Translations under genes and position numbers: made by a program
Shown here: positions 41,325 through 50,020 of the stretch, piece by piece
Position numbering within the stretch: the stretch's first letter is position 1
Layout: every line of letters starts with the position of its first letter
From: Lachnospiraceae bacterium G11
GTDB lineage: Bacteria > Bacillota > Clostridia > Lachnospirales > Lachnospiraceae
Direction of reading: 5' to 3'
DNA length: 64,000 nt
Assembly: GCA_900103495.1 (NCBI GenBank)
Contig: FMWZ01000018.1
Coordinates: 17,546-81,545 of the forward strand
Notes under the pieces: model-generated
The model's database searches: none
What the model was told of the DNA's origin: nothing
What the model saw: the letters and a program-made list of their open reading frames with translations, nothing else

Positions 41325-44111
41325 ATGAAGATTTCGTTTGAAAATGCAAACACATACGTGGACAGGACAGGAACATACGAGAAAACTCAAACAAACAACA
41401 AAACAACCGGCCAGCAGGCTTACAGTGCAGACATTTCCGGAATAGTTATGGATAACGAAGCATATACGGTTCACGGACGAACCATGCGGGATGTTATGCA
41501 GGATGCGCAGAATATCGATGTTAAGGCGCAGACTGACTATTTGACGGTAATGTCTCATTCTATGTCCGGAGAAGATTTTGGAAAACTGCTTGAGGAAGGC
41601 GTAGATCCTGCATCCTGCGATGCGCACACAACAGTTACCATAATGGATAAAATTAAGGCAGAGCTGGCCAAATCCGGAGTATCCGTGGAGGGCTTTACCG
41701 ATGATATAGACCCCGAGACTCTTAAGGAAATCGCAGGGTCTGAGGCCTATGCAAACCATCTTGCCGCTTCTATGAAAAACGCCGATGTTCCCGTAACCAA
41801 GGAAAACGTTAAGGAAGCGGATGACGCAGTCAAAAAGGCAATGGAACTCAATCCCCTTTCCGAGGGCGAGCTGAAATATCTTGTTCTTAATGACCTTGGT
41901 CCTTCCATCGAGAACCTTTATCTTGCAAACCACTCGGGAGCGGTGGATGCCAACAGGCAGTCCAAGGGATACTTCATGGAGGGTAACGGATATTATGCCA
42001 AGAAGGCCGATGGAGCAGATCTGGCTTCTTTGGAAACCCAGGTAGAAGAAATCCTTTCCGAGGCAGGAATAGAAACAAGCGAAGAGAATATTGAAAAGGC
42101 AACATGGCTTATAGAAAAGGGAATTCCCTTAACAGACCGCACCTTCAAAACCCTTGATAAAAACAAGAGCGTCAATCTTCCCGTAAGTGAAGAGCAGGCT
42201 GTGAAAGCGGTTGTGGCAGCAATGTCGGATTCCATACCTGCCATGAAGGCTGACCTCACCAATACAGAAACAAAATATGAAAAGGCAGCGCGACTTGAGA
42301 AGAGAGTCCAGGCTTTATTAAATGACAGCACCATTGACCTTCACGACAGAAGAATCCTTGAGGAAACCCGTCTTAAGATGACAGCGGAAGTAAACGTGAA
42401 GCTTATCGAAAGCGGTTTCTCAATTGACACTTCCGATTTGGAAGAGTTGGTTGATGCTTTAAAGGAAGCCGAGATAAGTGTAGCAAACAGATATTTCCCC
42501 GGAGAGGATCCCGAGGCTGCAGTGGCAAACAAGGCCCTCCTTGATGAGACCGTTGCCAAGAGAAACAGCTTATACGATATGCCTGCATCAACGCTTGGAA
42601 GTCTTATCTTCACAAGACACGAAAGCGTAAGCGTTGAATCCCTTTACAACGAGGGACTCAGACAGAAGAATGCTTTTGAAGCTGCAAGAGAATCATATGA
42701 AACTTTGATGACAGCTCCCAGAAGAGACCTTGGAGACAGCATCAAGAAGGCTTTCGCAAACGTTGATGATATTCTGGAAGATTTAAATATGGACCTTTCT
42801 GACAGAAACAGAAGGGGCGTAAGAATCCTTGCTTACAACCGCGTGGAGATTACGGAAGAAAACATCGAAAAGATGGTTGAAGCGGACAGAAGAGTGAACC
42901 GTGTGGTTGAGAGAATGACTCCCGCTGCAGCGCTTAAGATGATCAGGGATGGTGTGAATCCCCTTAAGACTTCCTTCGAAGAACTTGAGAACTATCTTAA
43001 GAATGAAAACGAAGATACCGAAAAGCAGATGGAAACCTACTCAAGATACCTTTACAGACTTGAGCAAAACGGCGAAATCTCCGATGATGAAAGAACCGCT
43101 TACATCGGAATCTTCAGGATGTTAAGACAGATTGAAAAGAGTGACGGAGCGGTAATCGGAAGAGTGCTTGAGGCAGGCAGAGAACTGAATTTCTCAAACC
43201 TTTTAAGCGCAGCAAGAACCGCGAAGAAATCAGGAATGGACATTCTTGTTGATGATAATTTTGGCGGCCTTAAGGACCTGGTATACTCCGACACACCAAT
43301 TGACGTTCAGGTATCTGCCGGTGATTCGGGAAGTGACTTCCTCTACAAGCAGACCTTTGAGGAGTTAAAGGAAATCGCTTCAGAGACCATAAACGATAAA
43401 GAGATTACCGAACTTCTGGAAAAAGCAGATTTATCTCCAACCCTTCCTCACATTAAAGAGGCTGTGGAAGGCAAGAACAATCCCTCCAAATCCTGGAACA
43501 GAGTAAACAGATTTGTGGGTAAGGAGAAACTTGATGTTTTTGCCGAAAAAATACTTGATGCCCTTACCGGAAGAGATGAAGCCATAGAGGCTTACGAGAA
43601 GGAAGCGGAGGAAATAAAGACTTCCCTTTCGGAGGACATGTTTAATCCTTCTCTTAAGGCATTGGATATCAGAGATATGAAGTCATCCCACATTTTCATG
43701 TCAGTGGCTGTGGGAATGGCAAGGGAAGAAATCTACGAAATTCCTGTAACAGGCGTGGATGGTGAATCTTCAATCAGACTGACCATAAGACATGACAGTG
43801 AGAATAAGGGTAATGCACTGATTACTCTTCCTACCGAGGATATGGGAGAAGTGTCCCTGTCCTTAAGACTTGAGGGCAATGAAGCAAGCGCATTTCTTAT
43901 CAGCAGACAGGATAATAAAGAAAAACGAGAAACTCTTAGGAATATGCTAAACATTGCCTTCGAAAAAGACGATATAACCTTTAGAAATCTTCTCTACACC
44001 GATCGTCTTAAAACCCCCGAATCAAGGGGAGAAGAAATAGAGAATCAATCCACCTACAGAATCTACAAAGCAGCGAAGACTGTGGTGGAAGCAATGAGAC
44101 AAGTCTACTAA
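41325..44111 (+). CDS. Large helical protein upstream of flagellin (DUF6240-like)
   Basis: Start at ATG 41325 (GGAG at 41314-41317); the upstream open frame is only the glgB 3' region and terminator. The product is 928 residues, soluble, largely helical and acidic, with no signal peptide or membrane segment. Several short units repeat loosely: a helix, the dipeptide V/I-T or I-T, then EENIEK or KENVKEA, then a hydrophobic helix (e.g. VPVTKENVKEADDAVKKA; IETSEENIEKATWLIEKG; VEITEENIEKMVEADRRV). Its place right before flagellin suggests a flagellar or motility-linked role. I recall the DUF6240 label for such proteins but cannot check it. Confidence 0.6.
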   Translation: MKISFENANTYVDRTGTYEKTQTNNKTTGQQAYSADISGIVMDNEAYTVHGRTMRDVMQDAQNIDVKAQTDYLTVMSHSMSGEDFGKLLEEGVDPASCDAHTTVTIMDKIKAELAKSGVSVEGFTDDIDPETLKEIAGSEAYANHLAASMKNADVPVTKENVKEADDAVKKAMELNPLSEGELKYLVLNDLGPSIENLYLANHSGAVDANRQSKGYFMEGNGYYAKKADGADLASLETQVEEILSEAGIETSEENIEKATWLIEKGIPLTDRTFKTLDKNKSVNLPVSEEQAVKAVVAAMSDSIPAMKADLTNTETKYEKAARLEKRVQALLNDSTIDLHDRRILEETRLKMTAEVNVKLIESGFSIDTSDLEELVDALKEAEISVANRYFPGEDPEAAVANKALLDETVAKRNSLYDMPASTLGSLIFTRHESVSVESLYNEGLRQKNAFEAARESYETLMTAPRRDLGDSIKKAFANVDDILEDLNMDLSDRNRRGVRILAYNRVEITEENIEKMVEADRRVNRVVERMTPAAALKMIRDGVNPLKTSFEELENYLKNENEDTEKQMETYSRYLYRLEQNGEISDDERTAYIGIFRMLRQIEKSDGAVIGRVLEAGRELNFSNLLSAARTAKKSGMDILVDDNFGGLKDLVYSDTPIDVQVSAGDSGSDFLYKQTFEELKEIASETINDKEITELLEKADLSPTLPHIKEAVEGKNNPSKSWNRVNRFVGKEKLDVFAEKILDALTGRDEAIEAYEKEAEEIKTSLSEDMFNPSLKALDIRDMKSSHIFMSVAVGMAREEIYEIPVTGVDGESSIRLTIRHDSENKGNALITLPTEDMGEVSLSLRLEGNEASAFLISRQDNKEKRETLRNMLNIAFEKDDITFRNLLYTDRLKTPESRGEEIENQSTYRIYKAAKTVVEAMRQVY

Positions 44112-44135
44112 ACGCACCAGCGAGAAAGAGGAACT

Positions 44136-45479
44136 ATGAGAATTAATTACAACGTATCCGCAATGATAGCCAACAACTCATTACAGAGAAACGACAATAA
44201 TCTTGCAGCATCTTTGGAAAGACTTTCCTCCGGACTTAAGATTAATCATGGTAAAGACAATCCCGCAGGACTTGCAATGGGAAAAAGAATGAATGCTCAG
44301 CTTAAGGGACTTTCCGTGGCAACCCAGAACGCTTCAAACGGAATCTCCATCATAGAAACCGCAGACGGCGCTATGGCTGAGATGCAGGATATTTTGCAGC
44401 GTGTCAATGAGCTTTGCGTTAAAGCCAACAACGGAACCTTAAGCGATGACGACAGAAAGATCATCAACGATGAGGTAGTTGAACTTAAGGACGAGCTCAC
44501 AAGAATCAAGAACACAACAGAGTTTAACTCAATGCCCATCCTTAATGGTGAGTTCCAGTATCGCGGTTATACAAACAATAAAGAAGTAAAGGTCTCGAAC
44601 TATTCAGCAAAAATGAATACCGCTGAGGAGTACAAGGTAGCTTCAATCAAATTAACCGGCTGGGATGATGACAAACTTAGTGTTAGCTATTCGCCTGATT
44701 CCACAGATACAAAACTCGCAAATTCCAAGGCGAGTGCGGATGATGGCCTGGTAACCATTACCACACAGGAAGGTTATGAAATCGAACTTGAGCTGGATAA
44801 ATACGAACCGTACAAGATAGATTCAGTTGAGTTAACAAGGGATGCGGACGACAATATAACAGGGGCTACATTTACCTCAACAGATTCCAGATTACAGGGT
44901 GCTTCAGAAAACTATGATTCTGCGAACAAGAAATTAACAATAACTGCAGCTGACGGAACAATTATCAATGTTGATTTGAGTGGCGTAGGGGAGAAAATCA
45001 CATCTGTTAAGAACCCCAAAACCACAGGAACATTTGGAACGAATGTATATAATTATACTAACATGAACATTGACCTTACAGGCATCGGCTCCATGAGACT
45101 TCAGGTTGGTGCCAACGAAGGACAGGTTCTTGAAATCCCCATTCCTGACGTTTCTCTCCGCCACATGGGAATCAGAGATATAGACGTTTCTACCAAAGAA
45201 GGCGCACAGGATGCCCTTGAGAGAATCGGTGGAGCAATCTCCTATATCTCACAGGTAAGAAGTGAACTCGGCGCTTTACAGAACAGACTTGAAAGTAATG
45301 TAGACAGCCTTGACATAACCTATGAAAACATGACTTCTTCATATTCACGTATCATGGATGTTGATATGGCAGAAGAAATGTCAGAGTACACAAAGAATCA
45401 GATTCTCACCCAGGCAGGTACTTCGATGCTTGCCCAGGCTAATGAAAGACCCTCTCAGGTATTACAGCTTCTTCAGTAA
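44136..45479 (+). CDS. fliC: Flagellin
   Basis: A 447-residue flagellin. The N-terminal D0/D1 helices (MRINYNVSAMIANNSLQRND, LERLSSGLKIN, NPAGLAMGKRMNAQ) and the C-terminal D1/D0 (LGALQNRLESNVDSLDITYE, then NQILTQAGTSMLAQANERPS, ending LQLLQ) are typical. The variable middle of about 200 residues is surface exposed. GAGGAAC precedes the start. It is followed at 24 bases by FliS, the export chaperone that caps its C-terminus. Confidence 0.97.
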   Translation: MRINYNVSAMIANNSLQRNDNNLAASLERLSSGLKINHGKDNPAGLAMGKRMNAQLKGLSVATQNASNGISIIETADGAMAEMQDILQRVNELCVKANNGTLSDDDRKIINDEVVELKDELTRIKNTTEFNSMPILNGEFQYRGYTNNKEVKVSNYSAKMNTAEEYKVASIKLTGWDDDKLSVSYSPDSTDTKLANSKASADDGLVTITTQEGYEIELELDKYEPYKIDSVELTRDADDNITGATFTSTDSRLQGASENYDSANKKLTITAADGTIINVDLSGVGEKITSVKNPKTTGTFGTNVYNYTNMNIDLTGIGSMRLQVGANEGQVLEIPIPDVSLRHMGIRDIDVSTKEGAQDALERIGGAISYISQVRSELGALQNRLESNVDSLDITYENMTSSYSRIMDVDMAEEMSEYTKNQILTQAGTSMLAQANERPSQVLQLLQ

Positions 45480-45503
45480 TACAGGAAGTAAGGAGGTAGT
45501 GGT

Positions 45504-45980
45504 ATGACTAACGAGAAAAAACAACAGTTTACACTCCGAATATCAAAAGCCAACAAGACAGATCTGATAGTAGTTCTTTATGACATGGTTCTGGAATATT
45601 TAGAGGACGCAAGAATCGCCCATGCAAGTGATGATACCGATGCTTTCAAGGAAGCAATCAGAAAGATCAGAAACTGCATGCAGGAGCTCATCGCATCACT
45701 TCACTTTGAGTATGAAGTGGCAGCGAATCTTCTGTCCCTTTACATCTACGTAAACAAGGAGCTTGTGAGAGCATCCGTTCACTATGATGATGACGTTCTT
45801 GATCATGTGGAGTCCGTAATTATAAAGCTTAGAGACGCTTACAGCCAGATTTCCGTTAATAACCATGAGGAGCCTCTTATGCAGAACACCCAGAATGTGT
45901 ATGCAGGTTTGACCTATAACAAAAACCTCATGAATGAAGAGCTGTTTGATGATAAACCAAACAGAGGTTTATACGTTTAA
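45504..45980 (+). CDS. fliS: Flagellar secretion chaperone FliS
   Basis: A 158-residue helical protein; AGGAGG precedes ATG 45504. The FliS pattern is seen as ANKTDLIVVLYDMVLEYLED, then MQELIASLHFEYEVAANLLSLY and a YVNKELVRASVHYD segment. It binds the C-terminal helix of flagellin in the cytoplasm and stops it polymerising before export. It is longer than typical FliS (about 130 residues) because of a C-terminal tail ending NRGLYV. Confidence 0.88.
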   Translation: MTNEKKQQFTLRISKANKTDLIVVLYDMVLEYLEDARIAHASDDTDAFKEAIRKIRNCMQELIASLHFEYEVAANLLSLYIYVNKELVRASVHYDDDVLDHVESVIIKLRDAYSQISVNNHEEPLMQNTQNVYAGLTYNKNLMNEELFDDKPNRGLYV

Positions 45981-46028
45981 CATACAGTTTATAAGGCAGT
46001 AAAAATAATAAAGAGCGGAGGAATTTGC

Positions 46029-46379
46029 ATGGACGCAAGAGAGGTATTTTTGGAACTTGGAGAGGACTATGATGAGGTTCTCGGACGACTTGTTACAGAT
46101 GAGAGGATAACAAAGTACCTTAAGAAATTCGCGGACGGTGGCTCAATAGCCGATATACACGGCTTTCTCGCAGATGAAAACTACGAGGAGGCTTTTCGTC
46201 TTGTCCACACGGCAAAGGGTATGGCCATGAACATGGGTCTTTCAAAACTAACTGCTGTGACCAGCGACTTATGTGAAGAGTTAAGAGGCGGTAAACCCAA
46301 CAAACCCATCGACGACATGATCAAGGCCGTGGAGGATGAATTTGAAAAAACAAAGGCTGTTATAGGCCAAATGGATTAG
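46029..46379 (+). CDS. Stand-alone Hpt-domain phosphotransfer protein
   Basis: A 116-residue protein with the Hpt motif VHTAKGMAMNMG (phosphorylatable His in HxxKG) in a four-helix bundle. Such proteins pass phosphoryl groups between hybrid kinases and response regulators. Hybrid kinase or receiver genes are not nearby, so its partners lie elsewhere. Its place after fliS suggests a link to motility or chemotaxis signalling. AGCGGAGGA precedes ATG 46029. Confidence 0.88.
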   Translation: MDAREVFLELGEDYDEVLGRLVTDERITKYLKKFADGGSIADIHGFLADENYEEAFRLVHTAKGMAMNMGLSKLTAVTSDLCEELRGGKPNKPIDDMIKAVEDEFEKTKAVIGQMD

Positions 46380-46426
46380 TACCTTTAATCCTATTTCTTC
46401 TTATATTTATGTGATTTGAAAAACTG

Positions 46427-46484
46427 AAAGGTTTTGACATCCAATAAACCCAGTGTTTATCGGGTGTTGAAGCCTTTTCTTTTT
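46427..46484 (+). terminator. Long-stem intrinsic terminator of the flagellin group
   Basis: A ~23-bp stem runs from AAAGGTTTTGACATCC (46427 onward) through AATAAAC / GTTTATC to GGGTGTTGAAGCCTTT (ending 46477), with several G-U pairs, one mismatch and loop CCAGT. TCTTTTT follows. The remaining bases to 46544 hold nothing else I recognise. Confidence 0.88.
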
Positions 46485-46544
46485 GCCAAAATCGAGTCAC
46501 ATTTGTAACATTTTCACGAAAATCAACTTTTTGGATGAAACCTA

Positions 46545-46574
46545 TTTACAAAGTACCGCCGTCATGATTATAAT
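46545..46574 (+). promoter_or_regulatory. Promoter of the Tad pilus operon
   Basis: TTTACA 46545-46550, 18 bases, TATAAT 46569-46574. The expected leader is about 80 bases long, with a small GCGG/CCGC hairpin near 46616-46629. I saw no known riboswitch consensus in it. Confidence 0.75.
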
Positions 46575-46660
46575 CCAGATTGTCGTTAAGTTAGTCCGAA
46601 GGTATTAATCTTCACCGCGGTTTTCTCCGCATAATTCCAAATATTGCAGAGGTGTGAGCT

Positions 46661-47071
46661 ATGGATGTAAAGCATATCATCTTGCTCTGTACTCTCTGTA
46701 GTGATTTAAGGGAACGCCTTATTCCAAACGTGCTGGTAGGGGTACTGCTCGTTTACGGGTTGGCGGTTCGGTGGATTGATGAAGGGATAAAGGGAGTTTT
46801 AATAGGCAGCGCTATTGTTCTGATTGTGGTAGGAATAATGATTCCGTTCTACCTTAAGAGAATGATTGGTGCGGGTGATATCAAATTGCTGGGGACTGTA
46901 TCCGGGATTATTCTGCCGGAGCAGATACTTCACTTTTGGTTTTATTCATTTGCCGTGGCACTTTTGATTGCCTTGGTGATGAACCTTGGCTACGGAGCAA
47001 AAAAATCGGAAGGGGTTCCGTTAGCCTTGCCAATATGTTTGGCATTCTTTTACGTAACGGGAGGAAAATAA
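46661..47071 (+). CDS. Prepilin peptidase, A24 family (TadV/CpaA-like), first copy
   Basis: A 136-residue polytopic membrane protein. The two catalytic Asp are in CSDLRERLIPN and MIGAGDIKLLG (the GxGD motif). It has 5-6 hydrophobic helices and no N-terminal methylase domain, as in the short TadV form. It cleaves the leader of the Flp pilin and pseudopilins. It is the first gene of the Tad operon. A second A24 peptidase is encoded at 53921-54328. Confidence 0.88.
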   Translation: MDVKHIILLCTLCSDLRERLIPNVLVGVLLVYGLAVRWIDEGIKGVLIGSAIVLIVVGIMIPFYLKRMIGAGDIKLLGTVSGIILPEQILHFWFYSFAVALLIALVMNLGYGAKKSEGVPLALPICLAFFYVTGGK

Positions 47072-47073
47072 TT

Positions 47074-48093
47074 ATGGTGGCAATTACTATCTTGTGCTCT
47101 GATAAAGAGTACGCAAACGCACTCATGGAAAGTTTAAGTGAGGAATTCAGAACCGAAGCACGAATCAGTGTGTACACGGATCCTATCAAGTACAATCCTC
47201 AGGAAGTCGATGATGTATATTACGTGACAGCTTATGAGGAATCGGATGATTGGAAAGGGGTAATTATCCCCGAAAGGACTTTGTTCCTTGCAGAAATTGA
47301 ACAGAAATCCTCGAATGAAAATGTTATTTCAAAATTCAGCTCAGTGGACTTGATCAAGACCAGGCTGATTGAAATGATTACAAGTACCGTCAAGGCTGGA
47401 GTAATCAGACAAGAAAGCGTTGAAGCAAAATCGTCAAAAGCTCCAAAACTTATAGGCTTCTTCTCACCTGTTCGCAGATGCAGCCAGACAACCTTGAGCC
47501 TTACTATGGGCAACGTAATTTCAGAGACCAACAAAGTATTATTCATAAGCTTTGAAAGCTTTTCTCCCTTATGGTCCCATATTGAGTCTTCCAAAAAGAA
47601 AACAATGGAAGACCTTCTATTAATCACGAAGGAGTCACCCGAGAAATTCAATTTGTTTTTCGAGACTGTAGTTTACCATGGTGACTTTATCGACATTCTT
47701 CCCCCTATTAAATCACTACATCAGATCTTGGACGTCAGAGCAAAGGATTGGGTAGATTTAATTAATCAAATAAAAATCAAATGTGATTATGACGTGATTA
47801 TTCTGGATTTGTCGGAATCAATACATGGATTGCTGGATTTGATGGGAATGTGCGAGCGGATTTATACGCTTACGCAAGAAGACTACTGTGCCAAGGCAAA
47901 ATTGAATGAGTATGAAACACTCCTAAGGAACTGTGAGCACGATGACATTATGTTTAAGACTGTTAAACACAGGCTTCCCTATATTGAAGAGATTCCGGAT
48001 GGATTTCGTTACCAGCCATTTTCAGTGTTTGCAAAATATGTAAGGGAAATGATTATGGGGGACGGATTATATGCACGATTATGCGTGGATTAA
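47074..48093 (+). CDS. TadZ/CpaE-like ATPase-fold protein with degenerate P-loop
   Basis: Start at ATG 47074 (GGGAGG at 47059-47064). The product is 339 residues. An N-terminal receiver-like part (ITILCSDKEYANALMESL) is followed by a ParA/MinD-type fold (KLIGFFSPVRRCSQTTLSLT in place of the deviant Walker A; DYDVIILDLSES as Walker B). The lysines expected in the deviant Walker A (KGGxGKT) are not in their normal place, so ATPase activity is uncertain. TadZ/CpaE proteins place the Tad machine at the pole or at assembly sites. It overlaps cpaF by 23 bases. Confidence 0.75.
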   Translation: MVAITILCSDKEYANALMESLSEEFRTEARISVYTDPIKYNPQEVDDVYYVTAYEESDDWKGVIIPERTLFLAEIEQKSSNENVISKFSSVDLIKTRLIEMITSTVKAGVIRQESVEAKSSKAPKLIGFFSPVRRCSQTTLSLTMGNVISETNKVLFISFESFSPLWSHIESSKKKTMEDLLLITKESPEKFNLFFETVVYHGDFIDILPPIKSLHQILDVRAKDWVDLINQIKIKCDYDVIILDLSESIHGLLDLMGMCERIYTLTQEDYCAKAKLNEYETLLRNCEHDDIMFKTVKHRLPYIEEIPDGFRYQPFSVFAKYVREMIMGDGLYARLCVD

Positions 48094-49291
48094 GGACAAG
48101 GTTAAAGCAGATTTTTTGGAGCGCATCAGCACAGAGGGCGAATTGACTGACGAAGAGGCTTTGGAAGAGGTAAGGGAAATCATATCTGAGACAAACCTTA
48201 CGGCATCTTTATCGATAGATGACAGAATCAGACTTGAAAGAGAAATTTTTTCATCGATAAGAAAGCTGGATATCCTTCAGGGCCTGCTTGATGATCCGGA
48301 TGTGACGGAAATAATGATAAACGGCGTTGACCCGATTTATGTTGAGAAGGAAGGAAAACTGATAAAGAGGGAAGAACGTTTTGAAAGAGAGAAACTTGAG
48401 GATGTAATACAGCAGATAGTTGCCGGATGCAACCGCACGGTAAATGAAGCATCCCCAATAGTCGATGCCAGGCTGGACGACGGATCCAGGGTAAACGTTG
48501 TTCTATCTCCGATTGCTCTTAACGGACCTATTCTGACTATCCGCCGCTTTCCAAGATCACCTATGAAAATGGATGACTTGATAAGATTTGGTTCTATTAC
48601 TCCGGAGCTTGTGGAATTTCTAAGAAAGCTTGTCAAAGCTAAATACAACATATTTATATCCGGAGGCACCGGATCTGGAAAGACAACGTTTTTAAATGTC
48701 CTGTCTGAGTTCATACCTTGTGAAGAGAGAGTGATTACCATCGAGGACAGTGCCGAACTTCAGATTGCAGGTATAGATAATCTTGTAAGGCTTGAGACAA
48801 GAAACAGTAATGTTGAGGGATGCAGTCCCATTTCCATAAGGGATTTAATCAAATCCGCTCTTAGAATGCGACCGGACAGAGTGATTGTCGGGGAAGTAAG
48901 AGGGGCGGAAGCACTGGATATGCTGCAGGCAATGAACACCGGACATGACGGATCACTAAGTACCGGACATGCAAACAGCGCATCAGATATGCTTTCAAGG
49001 CTGGAGACCATGGTCCTTATGGGAATGGATTTGCCGCTTACTGCCATAAAGAAACAGATAGCATCCGGAATAGATATATTAATCCATCTGGGAAGGCTTA
49101 GGGACAGGTCCAGGAAACTGCTTCAGATTAACGAAATAGAAGGGTTTGTAGATGGTGAGATTATAACCAGGGTTTTATATGAATTTGAGGAGGAATATGA
49201 AGATGAAGCCGGAAAGATTCATGGGAAATTCATTAAAAAATCGAATCTTTCCCATACAGAAAAACTCAAAGCAGCCGGAGTTGGATTATAA
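48071..49291 (+). CDS. cpaF: Tad secretion ATPase (CpaF/TadA)
   Basis: A 406-residue hexameric secretion ATPase. Walker A is FISGGTGSGKTTFLNVLSE, the Asp box is VITIEDSAELQI, Walker B is RPDRVIVGEVRGAEALDML and the His box is GSLSTGHANSASDML. It drives Flp pilus assembly from the cytoplasmic side. Its last 89 bases overlap the tadB gene in another frame. Confidence 0.97.
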   Translation: MHDYAWIKDKVKADFLERISTEGELTDEEALEEVREIISETNLTASLSIDDRIRLEREIFSSIRKLDILQGLLDDPDVTEIMINGVDPIYVEKEGKLIKREERFEREKLEDVIQQIVAGCNRTVNEASPIVDARLDDGSRVNVVLSPIALNGPILTIRRFPRSPMKMDDLIRFGSITPELVEFLRKLVKAKYNIFISGGTGSGKTTFLNVLSEFIPCEERVITIEDSAELQIAGIDNLVRLETRNSNVEGCSPISIRDLIKSALRMRPDRVIVGEVRGAEALDMLQAMNTGHDGSLSTGHANSASDMLSRLETMVLMGMDLPLTAIKKQIASGIDILIHLGRLRDRSRKLLQINEIEGFVDGEIITRVLYEFEEEYEDEAGKIHGKFIKKSNLSHTEKLKAAGVGL

Positions 49292-50018
49292 GGTTTACCG
49301 GTTTTCAGCCAAAGAGCGCATGCTGTATGTTTTGCTGATTATAGGTGCCATGGTCGGGGTTTCATACTTGTTTTACAGAAGTCTGTGGGGATTGGTTGTG
49401 GTTTCTCCAATGGGATTGTATTTCTGGAAAAGCATAAAAGAAGACGAATGCAAGAAACGAAAAGCAAAATTGGCTGTCCAGTTTAAGGATTGCATCAAGT
49501 CAGTATCGGCATCTATGAAAGCCGGTTACTCAGTAGAGAATGCCTTTAGAGAAAGCATAAAAGATATCAATCTTGTATATGGAGAGGACTCTCTTATGTC
49601 CGCGGAGCTTAGAAGCATTATATCAGGCCTTTCCAATAATGTAACGCTGGAAGAAAAACTGATATCTCTGGGGGAAAGAAGCGGAATTGAGGATATCAGG
49701 GAGTTCGGAGAAATATTCAAAATTGCCAAAAGAGGCGGAGGAAACCTGACTGAGATTATTTCTGACACAGTTTCTTTAATGGACAGAAAGTCGGAGATAG
49801 ATGCGGAAATTGATGTTCTGATCAGTTCAAGAAGAACAGAAAGCAGAATTATGGAAGCGGTTCCTTTTGCGATTATAGTTTATATTTCAGCCACATCGCC
49901 GGGATTTTTTGAGAGCCTGTATCACAATTTTCTCGGGATTGTGATAATGACCATATGCTTAGGTGCATATTTTGGAGCTGTAGTTTTATCAAAGAAAATT
50001 GTAAGTATTGAGGTTTGA
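49203..50018 (+). CDS. Tad inner-membrane platform protein (TadB-like)
   Basis: Start at ATG 49203 because AGGAGG is at 49188-49193 (9-base spacing); this places the first 29 codons inside cpaF. The product is 271 residues. It has two N-terminal hydrophobic helices, a T2SSF cytoplasmic domain (FKDCIKSVSASMKAGYSVEN, then EIFKIAKRGGGNLTEIISDT) and two C-terminal helices. It forms the platform on which the ATPase acts, together with the following gene product. Confidence 0.88.
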   Translation: MKPERFMGNSLKNRIFPIQKNSKQPELDYKVYRFSAKERMLYVLLIIGAMVGVSYLFYRSLWGLVVVSPMGLYFWKSIKEDECKKRKAKLAVQFKDCIKSVSASMKAGYSVENAFRESIKDINLVYGEDSLMSAELRSIISGLSNNVTLEEKLISLGERSGIEDIREFGEIFKIAKRGGGNLTEIISDTVSLMDRKSEIDAEIDVLISSRRTESRIMEAVPFAIIVYISATSPGFFESLYHNFLGIVIMTICLGAYFGAVVLSKKIVSIEV

Positions 50019-50020
50019 AA

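Noticed and set aside
41238..41933. 231-codon minus-strand open frame
   Set aside because: It is antisense to the terminator and the start of the gene upstream of flagellin; no domain.
46485..46660. c-di-GMP riboswitch before the Tad operon
   Set aside because: Its position would be attractive, but the conserved GEMM core and tetraloop-receptor sequences are not there.
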